Under the pieces are notes generated by a model that was not told where the DNA came from, ran no database searches, and saw only the letters and a list, made by a program, of their open reading frames with translations. Below, in pieces: positions 5,261 to 5,529 of a stretch of 5,529 nt of DNA. The stretch is taken from assembly GCA_030040725.1 (NCBI GenBank), contig JASHTD010000326.1, forward strand, positions 1 to 5,529, in the 5' to 3' direction. The translations under genes and the position numbers were made by a program. The DNA is from Candidatus Sulfotelmatobacter sp. Its GTDB lineage: Bacteria > Acidobacteriota > Terriglobia > Terriglobales > Acidobacteriaceae. The first letter of the stretch is position 1, and every line of letters starts with the position of its first letter.

Positions 5261-5529
5261 TTAGCGCTCAGTCAGATCGAACCCGAACCTAGTTTCCCAC
5301 AGCACGCCAGTGGCCAAGGGGAGGTTTTTCCCCTCTGACATCGTGGAATGACCTGGATAATTACCCGGGCCGGGCACACTCACCAGAAAGACTCGCGTCT
5401 GCTCCGGCTGGCCCTCGATCTTCACTCCCAGCCACTGCGCTTGTCCGCTGGTGAAAAGATTCGTTGGCAAGCCGTTGGCCTGTGTCAATCCTAAATAAAC
5501 CGAGTATTGGCCCGCGCTGCCCAGTTGCA
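5261..5529 (-). pseudogene. Truncated N-terminal module of a tail-fibre-like surface protein (start off window)
   Basis: The frame is open from the right edge to the TAA at 5261-5263, giving 88 full codons. It reads 'GQYSVYLGLTQANGLP', then 'LFTSGQAQWLGVKIEGQ', then 'EQTRVFLVSVP'. This matches the N-terminal module that opens many acidobacterial tail-fibre-like proteins ('G.YsV.LG.tq.nGLP..lF.sG.arWLGV.veGq.eq.RvlLvSVPYALKA'). After SVP (codon at 5372-5374) the expected YALKA continuation is missing from this and both other minus-strand frames. Instead, 36 unrelated-looking residues run to the stop. The gene therefore seems cut off after its first module, by deletion or rearrangement. The TTG at 5486-5488 is not the true start, since the family match continues upstream of it. 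It could instead be a short intact variant, because its N-terminus is not visible. Confidence 0.65.

Noticed and set aside
5099..5338. 79-codon plus-strand open frame
   Set aside because: No ribosome binding site or similarity; overlaps GC hairpins and the truncated minus-strand frame.

Overview
The window looks like a chromosomal accessory or surface-protein region of an Acidobacteriota (Terriglobia-type) bacterium. This is an inference from three protein types that recur in those genomes: tail-fibre-like proteins with 'VGIGTxxPxxxLxVxG' repeats, an exported 'GloVer' tandem-repeat protein with an IPT/TIG-like C-terminus, and unnamed proteins with an 'ANRANAxKSTGPRT...RNAxxHGL' motif. The DNA is GC-rich by eye. 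I see no tRNA, rRNA, CRISPR array, transposase or phage structural gene.

Layout. (1) 1-1425 (+) is the C-terminal 474 residues of a large tail-fibre/adhesin-like surface protein whose start lies off the left edge. A terminator-like hairpin follows at about 1465-1500. (2) 1426-1774 is a non-coding gap with a perfect 12-bp palindrome and a GC-rich imperfect inverted repeat. (3) 1775-3208 (+) is a complete secreted protein: signal peptide, seven GloVer repeats of about 50 residues, and a C-terminal IPT/TIG-like domain. (4) 3209-3473 is a convergent intergenic region rich in stem-loops. (5) 4148-4969 and then 3474-4076 (both -) form a two-gene unit of unknown function. The two proteins share a remnant of the same core and look like divergent tandem paralogues. 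The 69-71 nt between them is mostly a 47-nt stem-loop. (6) 4970-5260 is a non-coding gap with several GC-rich hairpins. (7) 5261-5529 (-) is the N-terminal module of another tail-fibre-like protein of the kind seen at the left edge. It stops abruptly where the family normally continues, so it is probably a truncated remnant.

Genes 1, 3 and the right-edge remnant point to cell-surface or secreted functions. The minus-strand pair is probably cytoplasmic and of unknown role. The most noteworthy items are the intercistronic stem-loop inside the paralogue pair, the paralogy itself, the seven-repeat (possible beta-propeller) architecture, and the broken surface-protein gene at the right edge. Nothing here amounts to a recognisable defence, biosynthetic or mobile system, and I do not claim one.
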